Positions 1 to 5,432 of a stretch of DNA of 8,071 nt are shown here, one piece after another. The position numbers were made by a program, and so were the translations under genes. Under the pieces are notes generated by a model, which ran no database searches, had not been told where the DNA came from, and worked only from the letters and a program-made list of their open reading frames with translations. Location: assembly GCA_037442385.1 (NCBI GenBank), contig JBBIQJ010000120.1:1-8071 (forward strand), in the 5' to 3' direction. This DNA is from LDYB01 sp037442385. GTDB taxonomy: Bacteria > Armatimonadota > Fimbriimonadia > Fimbriimonadales > GBS-DC. Within the stretch, counting starts at the first letter, position 1; each line of letters starts with the position of its first letter.

Positions 1-1095
1 AGTGGGGGGCAGCATCTGGTGCTGGATGGCGAGGATGCAGGCGCACGCCTCCACCGCGCCCGCCGCGCCCAGCAGGTGCCCCGTAACCGACTTGGTGGAA
101 CTGACCGCCAGCTTGTAAGCGTGTTCCCCAAATACGCGCTTGATGGCGAGGGTCTCTTTGGCATCGTTGTAGCGGGTGGAGGTGCCGTGCGCGTTGATGT
201 AGTCAATATCGGTGGGCTGGAGTCCGGCGTCTTTGAGGGCGTTGAGCATGGCGCGTCGGGCGCCGTCGCCTTCGGGGTCGGGTTGGGTGATGTGGTAGGC
301 GTCCGCGGACATGCCGTAGCCCTTCAGTTCGGCGTAGATTCGGGCGCCGCGCGCTTTCGCATGCTCCAGCGATTCCAGAATCAGCACACCGCACCCTTCA
401 CCCATCACGAAGCCGTCGCGTTCGGCGTCAAACGGGCGACTGGCATGTTCGGGGTCGTCGTTGCGGGTCGACATCGCGCGCGCCGCGCAGAACGCGCCAA
501 TCCCGACAGGCACAATCGCCGCCTCCGAGCCGCCCGCAATCATCACATCGGCGTCGCCATATATAATCGCCCGCATCGCCTGACCCAGCGCGTCCGCCCC
601 TGTGGAACATGCGGTTACCACACACAGGTTCGGTCCCTTCACGCCAAAATGAATGGAGACCATCCCCGACGCCATATCGGCAATCATCATCGCCCCCAAA
701 AAGGGGCTGAGGCGGTCGGGCCCCTGCTGCACCAGCACACGCATCTGGGTGTCCATGTAGTCCACGCCGCCAATGCCGGAGCCAATTAGCACGCCGATGC
801 GCTCGGCGTTTTCGGGGGTTATCGGGAGCTGGGCATCAGCGAGCGCCATGTGGGTCGCCGCAATCGCGAACTGGATGAAACGCGAGGCGCGCCGGGCGTC
901 CTTCTTTTCCATGAACCGGGTGGGGTCAAAATCTTTGACCTCCGCCGCGATGCGCGTACTGAACCCACTCGCATCGAAGTGGGTGATGGGACCAATCACG
1001 CGCCGCCCGGTGATGAGACCTTCCCAGAAAGGCTCAATTCCCAGGCCGAGCGGGGTGACAAGCCCCATCCCGGTAACCACAACGCGTCGTCGCAT
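1..1095 (-). CDS. fabF: 3-oxoacyl-ACP synthase II (KAS II), 3' end cut by window edge
   Basis: Elongating beta-ketoacyl-ACP synthase of cytosolic type II fatty-acid synthesis: it condenses malonyl-ACP with acyl-ACP and releases CO2. I translated this frame directly; it stays open for 365 codons from the ATG at 1095 to base 1, with no stop in the window. The N-terminus is typical (RRVVVTGMGLVTPLG). The thiolase-fold catalytic residues are all present: Cys163 in TACSTGAD, His303 in NAHGTST, Lys335 in STKSVTGH and His340. The numbers match E. coli FabF exactly, which supports the start. About 45 to 50 C-terminal residues, including the expected GFGGTN-type loop, lie beyond the left edge. The start is 4 nt past the acpP stop and has no convincing Shine-Dalgarno, so translation is probably coupled to acpP. 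FabB is the alternative, but FabF fits the next-to-acpP position better. Confidence 0.96.
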   Translation of the reverse strand, partial: MRRRVVVTGMGLVTPLGLGIEPFWEGLITGRRVIGPITHFDASGFSTRIAAEVKDFDPTRFMEKKDARRASRFIQFAIAATHMALADAQLPITPENAERIGVLIGSGIGGVDYMDTQMRVLVQQGPDRLSPFLGAMMIADMASGMVSIHFGVKGPNLCVVTACSTGADALGQAMRAIIYGDADVMIAGGSEAAIVPVGIGAFCAARAMSTRNDDPEHASRPFDAERDGFVMGEGCGVLILESLEHAKARGARIYAELKGYGMSADAYHITQPDPEGDGARRAMLNALKDAGLQPTDIDYINAHGTSTRYNDAKETLAIKRVFGEHAYKLAVSSTKSVTGHLLGAAGAVEACACILAIQHQMLPPT

Positions 1096-1099
1096 AGGC

Positions 1100-1354
1100 T
1101 TATTCGGCTTCTACAGCCAGTTTTTCGCTTAACAGACGCACCGCGTCGCCTACCGTGCGTACCTGCTCCGCCTCTTCCTCGGGAATGGTGACATCAAACT
1201 CCTGCTCAAACGCCATCACCAGTTCCACGAGGTCCAGCGAGTCGGCGTTCAGGTCGTCGACGAAGCTCGCGTCCATCGTAATCTCTTCTGGGCGCTTATC
1301 CAGCTGCTCAATAATCACTTTCTGGACTCGCTCGAAGATCTCCTGCTGTGTCAT
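1100..1354 (-). CDS. acpP: Acyl carrier protein
   Basis: Small acidic carrier protein (84 aa, usual length about 77 to 85) that holds growing acyl chains on a 4'-phosphopantetheine arm during fatty-acid synthesis. The attachment site is Ser39 in the signature NADSLDLVEL, at the start of helix II. The acidic recognition helix (DSLDLVELVMAFEQEF) and the IPEEEAEQVRTVGDAV stretch are typical of bacterial AcpP. An optimally spaced AGAGGAGGT precedes the start, one of the strongest ribosome-binding sites in the window, in keeping with the high protein level ACP normally needs. It lies 27 nt after fabG and 4 nt before fabF, so it is almost certainly cotranscribed with both. A carrier protein from a polyketide pathway is the only alternative, and the fab neighbours argue against it. 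Confidence 0.98.
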   Translation of the reverse strand: MTQQEIFERVQKVIIEQLDKRPEEITMDASFVDDLNADSLDLVELVMAFEQEFDVTIPEEEAEQVRTVGDAVRLLSEKLAVEAE

Positions 1355-1363
1355 TGGTATCGT

Positions 1364-1372
1364 ACCTCCTCT
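1364..1372 (-). promoter_or_regulatory. Strong Shine-Dalgarno of acpP
   Basis: The minus strand reads AGAGGAGGT, ending 9 nt before the acpP ATG. It is close to a full anti-16S complement and fixes the acpP start. The 11-mer AAAGAGGAGGT recurs in front of pgk. Confidence 0.85.
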
Positions 1373-1381
1373 TTGTTGGGT

Positions 1382-2134
1382 TTAGATTCCGGTAGTCAAG
1401 CCACCGTCGATAGTCAGCACTTGCCCCGTGATGTACGAGGCGAGTTCGCTGCATAAAAAGAGTACCCCATGCGCAACTTCTTCGGGCGTGCCGAGCCGCC
1501 CCAGAGGGATTTTCTGCAGGGCATACTGGCGCGCCTGTTCGGGCAGAGACTCGGTCATATCGGTTTCGATAAATCCCGGCGCAATCGCATTACAGGTGAT
1601 GTTGCGGCTGCCCATCTCCAGCGCGACCGATTTGGTGAAGGCGATTAGCCCCGCTTTGGAGGCGGCGTAGTTCGCCTGTCCGGCGTTGCCCGTGAGTCCC
1701 ACGATGGAGGTGATGTTGACAATACGCCCCCAGCGCTGTTTCATCATGGGTTTGAGGGCGGCGCGTGTGAACAGGAACGCCCCCTTCAGGTTCACCTGAA
1801 GCACGGCATCCCAATCCTCCTCCTTCATGCGCAGTAACAGGGTATCGCGCGTGATACCCGCGTTGTTGACCAGAATGTCCAGCCGTTCCCACTGCTTGAG
1901 AACGGTTTCGGTGGCGGTTTCGGCGCTGGTGGGTTCGGCGATATCGAGGGGTAGCGGCAGTGCGATGCCCCCTGCCTGCTCAATCGCATGGGCAGTTTCA
2001 TGCGCGTTCGTTTCCGTGCGGCTGACCACTGCGACTTTCGCGCCCGCTTGCGCCAGCGCCAGCGCGACCGCACGCCCAATCCCGCGTCCTGCTCCCGTAA
2101 CCAGCGCCACGCGACCTTCCAGCGAAATCGTCAT
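1382..2134 (-). CDS. fabG: 3-oxoacyl-ACP reductase
   Basis: NADPH-dependent reductase that converts 3-oxoacyl-ACP to (3R)-3-hydroxyacyl-ACP, the first reduction of each elongation cycle. It is a 250-aa classical short-chain dehydrogenase with a Rossmann fold. Visible motifs are the cofactor loop TGAGRGIG (residues 13-20), NNAG (90-93), the structural Asn115 in VNLKG, and the catalytic Ser143, Tyr156 and Lys160 (YAASK). The PGFIETDMT segment (186-194) and the GQVLTIDGG C-terminus are typical of FabG. The start codon overlaps the fabD stop as ATGA, and a partial GAGG lies about 6 nt upstream within fabD, so translation is probably coupled. Many short-chain dehydrogenases resemble FabG, but the position between fabD and acpP makes the fatty-acid role secure. 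Confidence 0.97.
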   Translation of the reverse strand: MTISLEGRVALVTGAGRGIGRAVALALAQAGAKVAVVSRTETNAHETAHAIEQAGGIALPLPLDIAEPTSAETATETVLKQWERLDILVNNAGITRDTLLLRMKEEDWDAVLQVNLKGAFLFTRAALKPMMKQRWGRIVNITSIVGLTGNAGQANYAASKAGLIAFTKSVALEMGSRNITCNAIAPGFIETDMTESLPEQARQYALQKIPLGRLGTPEEVAHGVLFLCSELASYITGQVLTIDGGLTTGI

Positions 2135-3081
2135 GCCTCGCCTCGCAACTGCTGAACGGTCTCGTCCAGCGTCTTAGAGTCTACCACACGCAGGGTGCGA
2201 ACCCCGGGCACGATGCGCTTTATTAAACCCGATAGCACATCACCGACGCCCACCTCGATGAAGGTGTCCACACCCAGGGCGTGCATCGCCTCCACGCTCT
2301 GGTGCCACTTGACAGGGCTGGCAATTTGCCTGCCCATCACGGCGCGAATCTCTTCGGGATTGTCCAGCGGGCGCACCTCAATTGTCGAGAAGAAGGGGAT
2401 TTTGGGCGCGTTGAAGTGTGCCTCTTTATAAGCCTCGGTCATCAGCTCCGCCGCTTCCTGCATAATTGGCGAATGGAACGCGCCTGCCACCGCCAGCGGG
2501 ATGATTCGGCGCGCCCCCAGTTCCTTCGCATACTCGCTGGCTTTCTGGACAGCGTTCACCGTGCCTGAAATCACAATCTGTCCGGGCGAGTTATAGTTCG
2601 CGGGCACCACCACCTCGCCCGTTTCTACCTGAGCGCGGGCGCACGCCTCTTCCACTTTCTCGGCTTCCAGTCCAATCACGGCTGCCATCGTGCCGTGAAC
2701 GCGGTTCGCAATCTTATGCATGGCTTTTGCCCGCTCTTCTACCCAGTGATAGGCTTCTTCCAGCGTCCAGATGCCCGACGCCGCCAGTGCAGGATACTCG
2801 CCCACGCTATGCCCAGCGACGAAATCGGGGGTGAAGTTGGGGAGCGCCTCGCGTAGAGCCTCCCAGGCGGCATAGCAGACGGTGAGCAGAGCAGGCTGGG
2901 CGTTCTCAGTGCGCATCAGGGTCTGTTCGCCCGCCTCAAAGCAGAGCTGGGTGAAAGAGCGTCCCGACAGCTCGGTCGCAATCTCGAACACACGACGCGC
3001 CGCAGGGCTGCGCTCATAGAGCTCTTTGCCCATCCCTGGGCGCTGCACGCCTTGACCCGGAAACACGACTGCGATTGCCAT
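2131..3081 (-). CDS. fabD: Malonyl-CoA:ACP transacylase
   Basis: Transfers malonyl from malonyl-CoA to the ACP phosphopantetheine arm, supplying extender units for fatty-acid synthesis in the cytosol. It has 316 aa (the family is usually 305 to 320) and begins with the family's FPGQGVQ motif (residues 7-13). The nucleophile is Ser92 in GHSVGEY (90-96), with Arg117 as the carboxylate-binding residue and His203 in GAFHSP as the catalytic base. The GRQIASPVKWHQS segment near the C-terminus is also conserved. The start at 3081 places FPGQG at the normal distance from the N-terminus. There is no Shine-Dalgarno; instead a TATAAT box ends 11 nt before the ATG, which suggests a very short leader and an independent start for the fab operon. 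The 3' end overlaps fabG by 4 nt. Confidence 0.97.
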   Translation of the reverse strand: MAIAVVFPGQGVQRPGMGKELYERSPAARRVFEIATELSGRSFTQLCFEAGEQTLMRTENAQPALLTVCYAAWEALREALPNFTPDFVAGHSVGEYPALAASGIWTLEEAYHWVEERAKAMHKIANRVHGTMAAVIGLEAEKVEEACARAQVETGEVVVPANYNSPGQIVISGTVNAVQKASEYAKELGARRIIPLAVAGAFHSPIMQEAAELMTEAYKEAHFNAPKIPFFSTIEVRPLDNPEEIRAVMGRQIASPVKWHQSVEAMHALGVDTFIEVGVGDVLSGLIKRIVPGVRTLRVVDSKTLDETVQQLRGEA

Positions 3082-3092
3082 AAACGGGGGGG

Positions 3093-3098
3093 ATTATA
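3093..3098 (-). promoter_or_regulatory. Putative -10 box (TATAAT) for fabD-fabG-acpP-fabF
   Basis: A perfect TATAAT on the minus strand within AGGTATAATCC, 11 nt before the fabD ATG. Its inner TAA is also the stop codon of the methyltransferase gene. A run of seven A lies 5 nt upstream of the box, but no good -35 hexamer is seen at 16 to 18 nt. Initiation at the usual distance would fall at about 3085-3086, leaving a 4 to 5 nt leader. A hexamer alone can occur by chance; the same arrangement at folD and asnS raises confidence. Confidence 0.5.
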
Positions 3099-3825
3099 CC
3101 TGATTTTTTTGTGCGACGGCTACAAGGCTCACTCCCATCGGTAAAGAGAACCGCCGCACCAGTCGCGCCTCAAGCGCCTGCAAACGAATCAGCCACCGAT
3201 TAAGCCATCGAGGCACGGGAACCACCGTCGCCGCAGGGGGCGCAGGACGCCACCGATCCAGCCAGCGAAAAAGTGCAATCGGCGCGAACAGAAACATCAC
3301 CGAATAGGAGAGCTTCCGCACCTCAAACCCTGCTTGCTCCAGTCGTTGCTTCAGGGCGCGCGCCGTGTAGCGACGATAGTGATGGAGCGCCACATCGTGC
3401 TTGCTCCACAGCCACGAATACGCAGGCACGGTCGCGATTAGCCAGCCGCCCGGTTGCAGCACACGCCACAGCTCCCGCAGAGCGCACAGATCGTCGGGCA
3501 GGTGTTCCAGCACATCGAGGGCTGTAATCAGCGCGAATGCCTCCCTCTGGAACGGGAGCGATTCCAATCGCGCCTGAATCAGGGGAAAGTCGCCCCGCTG
3601 ACGAGCGTAGCGTAGCGCCTGCATCTCTACATCCACCCCCACGACCCTGTTTGTCGGTGCTAGCTCCACCAGCATCGCACCCGTGCCGCAGCCTGCGTCC
3701 AGAACCCAGCCCGAGACGGAACCTACTACCCCCTGGATGAGCGTTTGGACCAGCATGCGACGCCCCACGAACCACCAGTAGTCGCCCTCGCAGGCGTACA
3801 TGCGGGCATACTCTTCAGCTTGCAT
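3094..3825 (-). CDS. Class I SAM-dependent methyltransferase, substrate unknown
   Basis: A 243-aa protein with a Rossmann-type SAM-binding domain. Motif I is VLDAGCGTG (residues 41-49), an acidic residue at about 65 (VVGVDVE) should bind the SAM ribose, and the LDVLEHLPDD segment plus LQPGGWLIATVP follow as motifs III and IV of Methyltransf_11/25-type enzymes. The N-terminal pattern EGDYWWFVGRR and the later HDVALHHYRRYT are shared by a subfamily I associate with surface-glycan or lipid-linked sugar gene sets; that association is from memory and the substrate is not shown here. The C-terminal part has a hydrophobic, aromatic stretch (FLFAPIALFRWL) and an Arg-rich region, so peripheral membrane contact is possible. 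Its start overlaps the folD 3' end by 11 nt with no clear Shine-Dalgarno, pointing to translational coupling. Ubiquinone or menaquinone methyltransferases are less likely by motif. Confidence 0.85.
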   Translation of the reverse strand: MQAEEYARMYACEGDYWWFVGRRMLVQTLIQGVVGSVSGWVLDAGCGTGAMLVELAPTNRVVGVDVEMQALRYARQRGDFPLIQARLESLPFQREAFALITALDVLEHLPDDLCALRELWRVLQPGGWLIATVPAYSWLWSKHDVALHHYRRYTARALKQRLEQAGFEVRKLSYSVMFLFAPIALFRWLDRWRPAPPAATVVPVPRWLNRWLIRLQALEARLVRRFSLPMGVSLVAVAQKNQV

Positions 3826-4714
3826 AGGTCGCCCAGCGTTCCGCAGAAAGCACCGTGTTTTGCAGGAGTGTCGCTACCGTCATCGGACCCACGCCGCCCG
3901 GCACCGGGGTAATCGCAGAAGCCACTTTTACCGCCGATTCGAAATGCACATCGCCGACATCGCCCGTGCGCCCCTCCACGCGGTTATAGCCGGCGTCAAT
4001 CACGACGGCGCCCGGCTTAATCATTTCGCCTGTGATATATTCGGGCTTGCCCAGCGCGGCGACCAGAATATCCGCCTGACGGGTGTAATGCTCCAGCGGG
4101 CGCGTGCGGGAATGGCATATCGTTACGGTCGCATTGCGGTTCAGCAGCATCAGCGCCATCGGCTTGCCCAGAATCACGCTTCGTCCCACCACCACCGCGT
4201 GCTTGCCCTCGATGGGGATTCCGTAGGCGTCTAGTAGCGTGATGATGCCCAGCGGGGTGCAGGCGCCGAATGCTTCCTCGCCTGTCAACAGCGCACCCAG
4301 CGAACGGGGTGTGATGCCATCCACATCCTTGCGGGGGTCCAGCCGCCGCAGCAGCGCCGACTCGTCCAGCGGGGCGGGCACGGGATGCTGAATCAGCACG
4401 CCATGCACTGCAGGGTCGGCGTTCCATGCGTCAATCTGCGCCTCCAGCTCCTGCTGGGAGACACTCGCAGGGTAATGGCGCACGATGGAACGAATCCCCA
4501 CCGATTCACAGGCGCGTGCTTTCGTGCGCACATAGGTGTGAGAAGCAGGGTCGTCGCCCACCAGCATGACCGCGAGGCAGGGGGTAATCCCCTGCACCTG
4601 GAGTTGAGCGACACGCTCCTTGAGCGACTCGCGAATCTGCTGCGCCAGCGCTTTCCCGTTCAGCAAGAGCGCATCGGTGTTCGGTACATAGTCGCGCGGA
4701 AGCGGCTCTCTCAT
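3815..4714 (-). CDS. folD: Bifunctional methylenetetrahydrofolate dehydrogenase / methenyltetrahydrofolate cyclohydrolase
   Basis: Interconverts 5,10-methylene-, 5,10-methenyl- and 10-formyl-tetrahydrofolate with NADP, feeding purine and formyl-methionine synthesis. It has 299 aa, slightly longer than the usual 280 to 290 because about 11 extra residues precede the LLLNGKALAQQIR start of the fold. The catalytic region is intact: Tyr61 and Lys65 in YVRTKARACE, Gln109, and the folate-binding acidic residue in KDVDG (129-133). The nucleotide-binding domain has GRSVILGKPMALML (177-190) and CHSRT, and ends in the signature PVPGGVGPMTVA. The usual QLPLP motif reads QHPVP (109-113). The start is supported by a TATAAT ending 8 nt upstream; a TTG at codon 17 is an alternative but has no upstream signal. 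It overlaps the following methyltransferase by 11 nt. Confidence 0.96.
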   Translation of the reverse strand: MREPLPRDYVPNTDALLLNGKALAQQIRESLKERVAQLQVQGITPCLAVMLVGDDPASHTYVRTKARACESVGIRSIVRHYPASVSQQELEAQIDAWNADPAVHGVLIQHPVPAPLDESALLRRLDPRKDVDGITPRSLGALLTGEEAFGACTPLGIITLLDAYGIPIEGKHAVVVGRSVILGKPMALMLLNRNATVTICHSRTRPLEHYTRQADILVAALGKPEYITGEMIKPGAVVIDAGYNRVEGRTGDVGDVHFESAVKVASAITPVPGGVGPMTVATLLQNTVLSAERWATYAS

Positions 4715-4722
4715 CGGGCAGG

Positions 4723-4728
4723 ATTATA
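4723..4728 (-). promoter_or_regulatory. Putative -10 box (TATAAT) for folD
   Basis: A perfect TATAAT on the minus strand (GGTATAATCC), with 8 nt between it and the folD ATG. Initiation at the usual distance would fall at 4714 to 4716, so the transcript would be leaderless or nearly so. There is no Shine-Dalgarno before folD and no recognisable -35. The sequence down to the start codon aligns closely with that of asnS: both have GGTAYAAT, 2 or 3 other bases, then GCCCGATG. Confidence 0.55.
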
Positions 4729-4734
4729 CCCGCG

Positions 4735-4755
4735 AAAAGGGAAAAACCGTTTCCC
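4735..4755 (-). terminator. Possible weak intrinsic terminator after the lipoprotein gene
   Basis: Read on the minus strand, GGGAAA (4755-4750), a 5-nt loop and TTTCCC (4744-4739) form a 6-bp hairpin followed at once by TTTT (4738-4735). Two G-U pairs could lengthen the stem. It sits about 80 nt after the lipoprotein stop and just ahead of the folD TATAAT, where a terminator would be expected. The T tract is short and the stem is half A-T, so any termination would be partial. Confidence 0.35.
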
Positions 4756-4832
4756 CCACGAGCCAGTTCCGGAAGTTCGTGTTTCGGGCAACGCCCTCGT
4801 TTATCAAGGGCTATCTGTTTCGGATAAGTCGC

Positions 4833-5405
4833 CTAATCGCCTGGCGGCGGTGGGAAGTCCAGCACGGTAGTGGGGATTTCCATGCTCAGCCCAGTACGGG
4901 TGTCGGTTACGATGATTTTGGTGCTGCCCATGCGCACGCCCACCACGCGCCCTGTACTGTCCACTGTTGCAATCGCGGGGTTCAGACTCGTCCACACGAA
5001 GTTCGCGCTCACGGGTTGATCGTTCTGGTCGTACATCGTGGCAGTTACCTGAACCGCTTGACTGACCCACACCTCGATCGTGGCAGGGTTCGCTTCGATG
5101 CGGTAGCGGCGCAGGTCGTAGGTGATGGAGGTCTGCTGCCCCGCCACAACGGTGAAGGTCTGGAAGAGCGCCTGCCCGTTGCCCAGGCTGACCTCCACTC
5201 GAATCTCGTGCGTGCCAGGAGGCAGCTCGATACGGCTGGGATCGCTCACCAGGTTTCCGTTGAGATAGACTCTGGCGTCGGCAGGCTGCCCAGAGACGCG
5301 CAAGAAGAAAGTGCCCCCTGCGCCGCCCCCACCGCCAGAACAGGCAATCAGACTCGCCACAAACAGCGCTCCCAACCCTATCAGCCACCATGTCGGTTTC
5401 CGCAT
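4833..5405 (-). CDS. Putative lipoprotein with PEGA-like and BIG2-like domains
   Basis: A 190-aa exported protein of unknown function. Residues 1-22 form a lipoprotein signal: MRKP, a hydrophobic core (WWLIGLGALFVASLI) and the lipobox LIAC with Cys22 as the lipidation site. A Gly-rich tether follows (23-31). Residues 34-75 resemble a PEGA domain (LRVSGQPADARVYLNG, then IELPPGTHEIRVEV). Residues 102-181 resemble a bacterial Ig-like BIG2 domain, including the marker pattern WTSLNPAIATVDSTGRVVGVRMGSTKIIVT. The C-terminus is a short proline tail. The likely place is the outer face of a membrane or the periplasm, with an adhesive or structural role, but this is inference from the folds. It starts 27 nt after asnS with a good GGAGG site, so it may be cotranscribed with asnS; there is no obvious functional link. 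Confidence 0.85.
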   Translation of the reverse strand: MRKPTWWLIGLGALFVASLIACSGGGGGAGGTFFLRVSGQPADARVYLNGNLVSDPSRIELPPGTHEIRVEVSLGNGQALFQTFTVVAGQQTSITYDLRRYRIEANPATIEVWVSQAVQVTATMYDQNDQPVSANFVWTSLNPAIATVDSTGRVVGVRMGSTKIIVTDTRTGLSMEIPTTVLDFPPPPGD

Positions 5406-5410
5406 CGTTT

Positions 5411-5416
5411 CCTCCA
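5411..5416 (-). promoter_or_regulatory. Shine-Dalgarno of the lipoprotein gene
   Basis: The minus strand reads TGGAGG, ending 5 nt before the ATG at 5405. It lies in the 27-nt gap after asnS and supports both the chosen start and independent ribosome loading. Confidence 0.75.
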
Positions 5417-5432
5417 GTTAATTAGACGCCTA

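Noticed and set aside
19..789. A 256-codon open frame on the plus strand opposite fabF
   Set aside because: It is antisense to an intact FabF with all catalytic residues. The translation is low in complexity and rich in Arg, His, Gly and Val, as expected for a shadow frame in GC-rich DNA.
4767..4774. TTCCGGAA palindrome in the lipoprotein-folD gap
   Set aside because: The symmetry stops after 8 bp, and one such palindrome without a second copy or a known regulator is expected by chance.
4786..4796. GGGC-AAC-GCCC hairpin between the lipoprotein gene and folD
   Set aside because: The stem is only 4 bp with a 3-nt loop and no T tract follows on either strand, so it is not a convincing terminator or RNA element.
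4804..5391. A 195-codon minus-strand frame overlapping the lipoprotein gene in another reading frame
   Set aside because: The alternative frame (4833-5405) has a Shine-Dalgarno, a lipoprotein signal and domain-like sequence, while this one has none of these and is Arg-rich.
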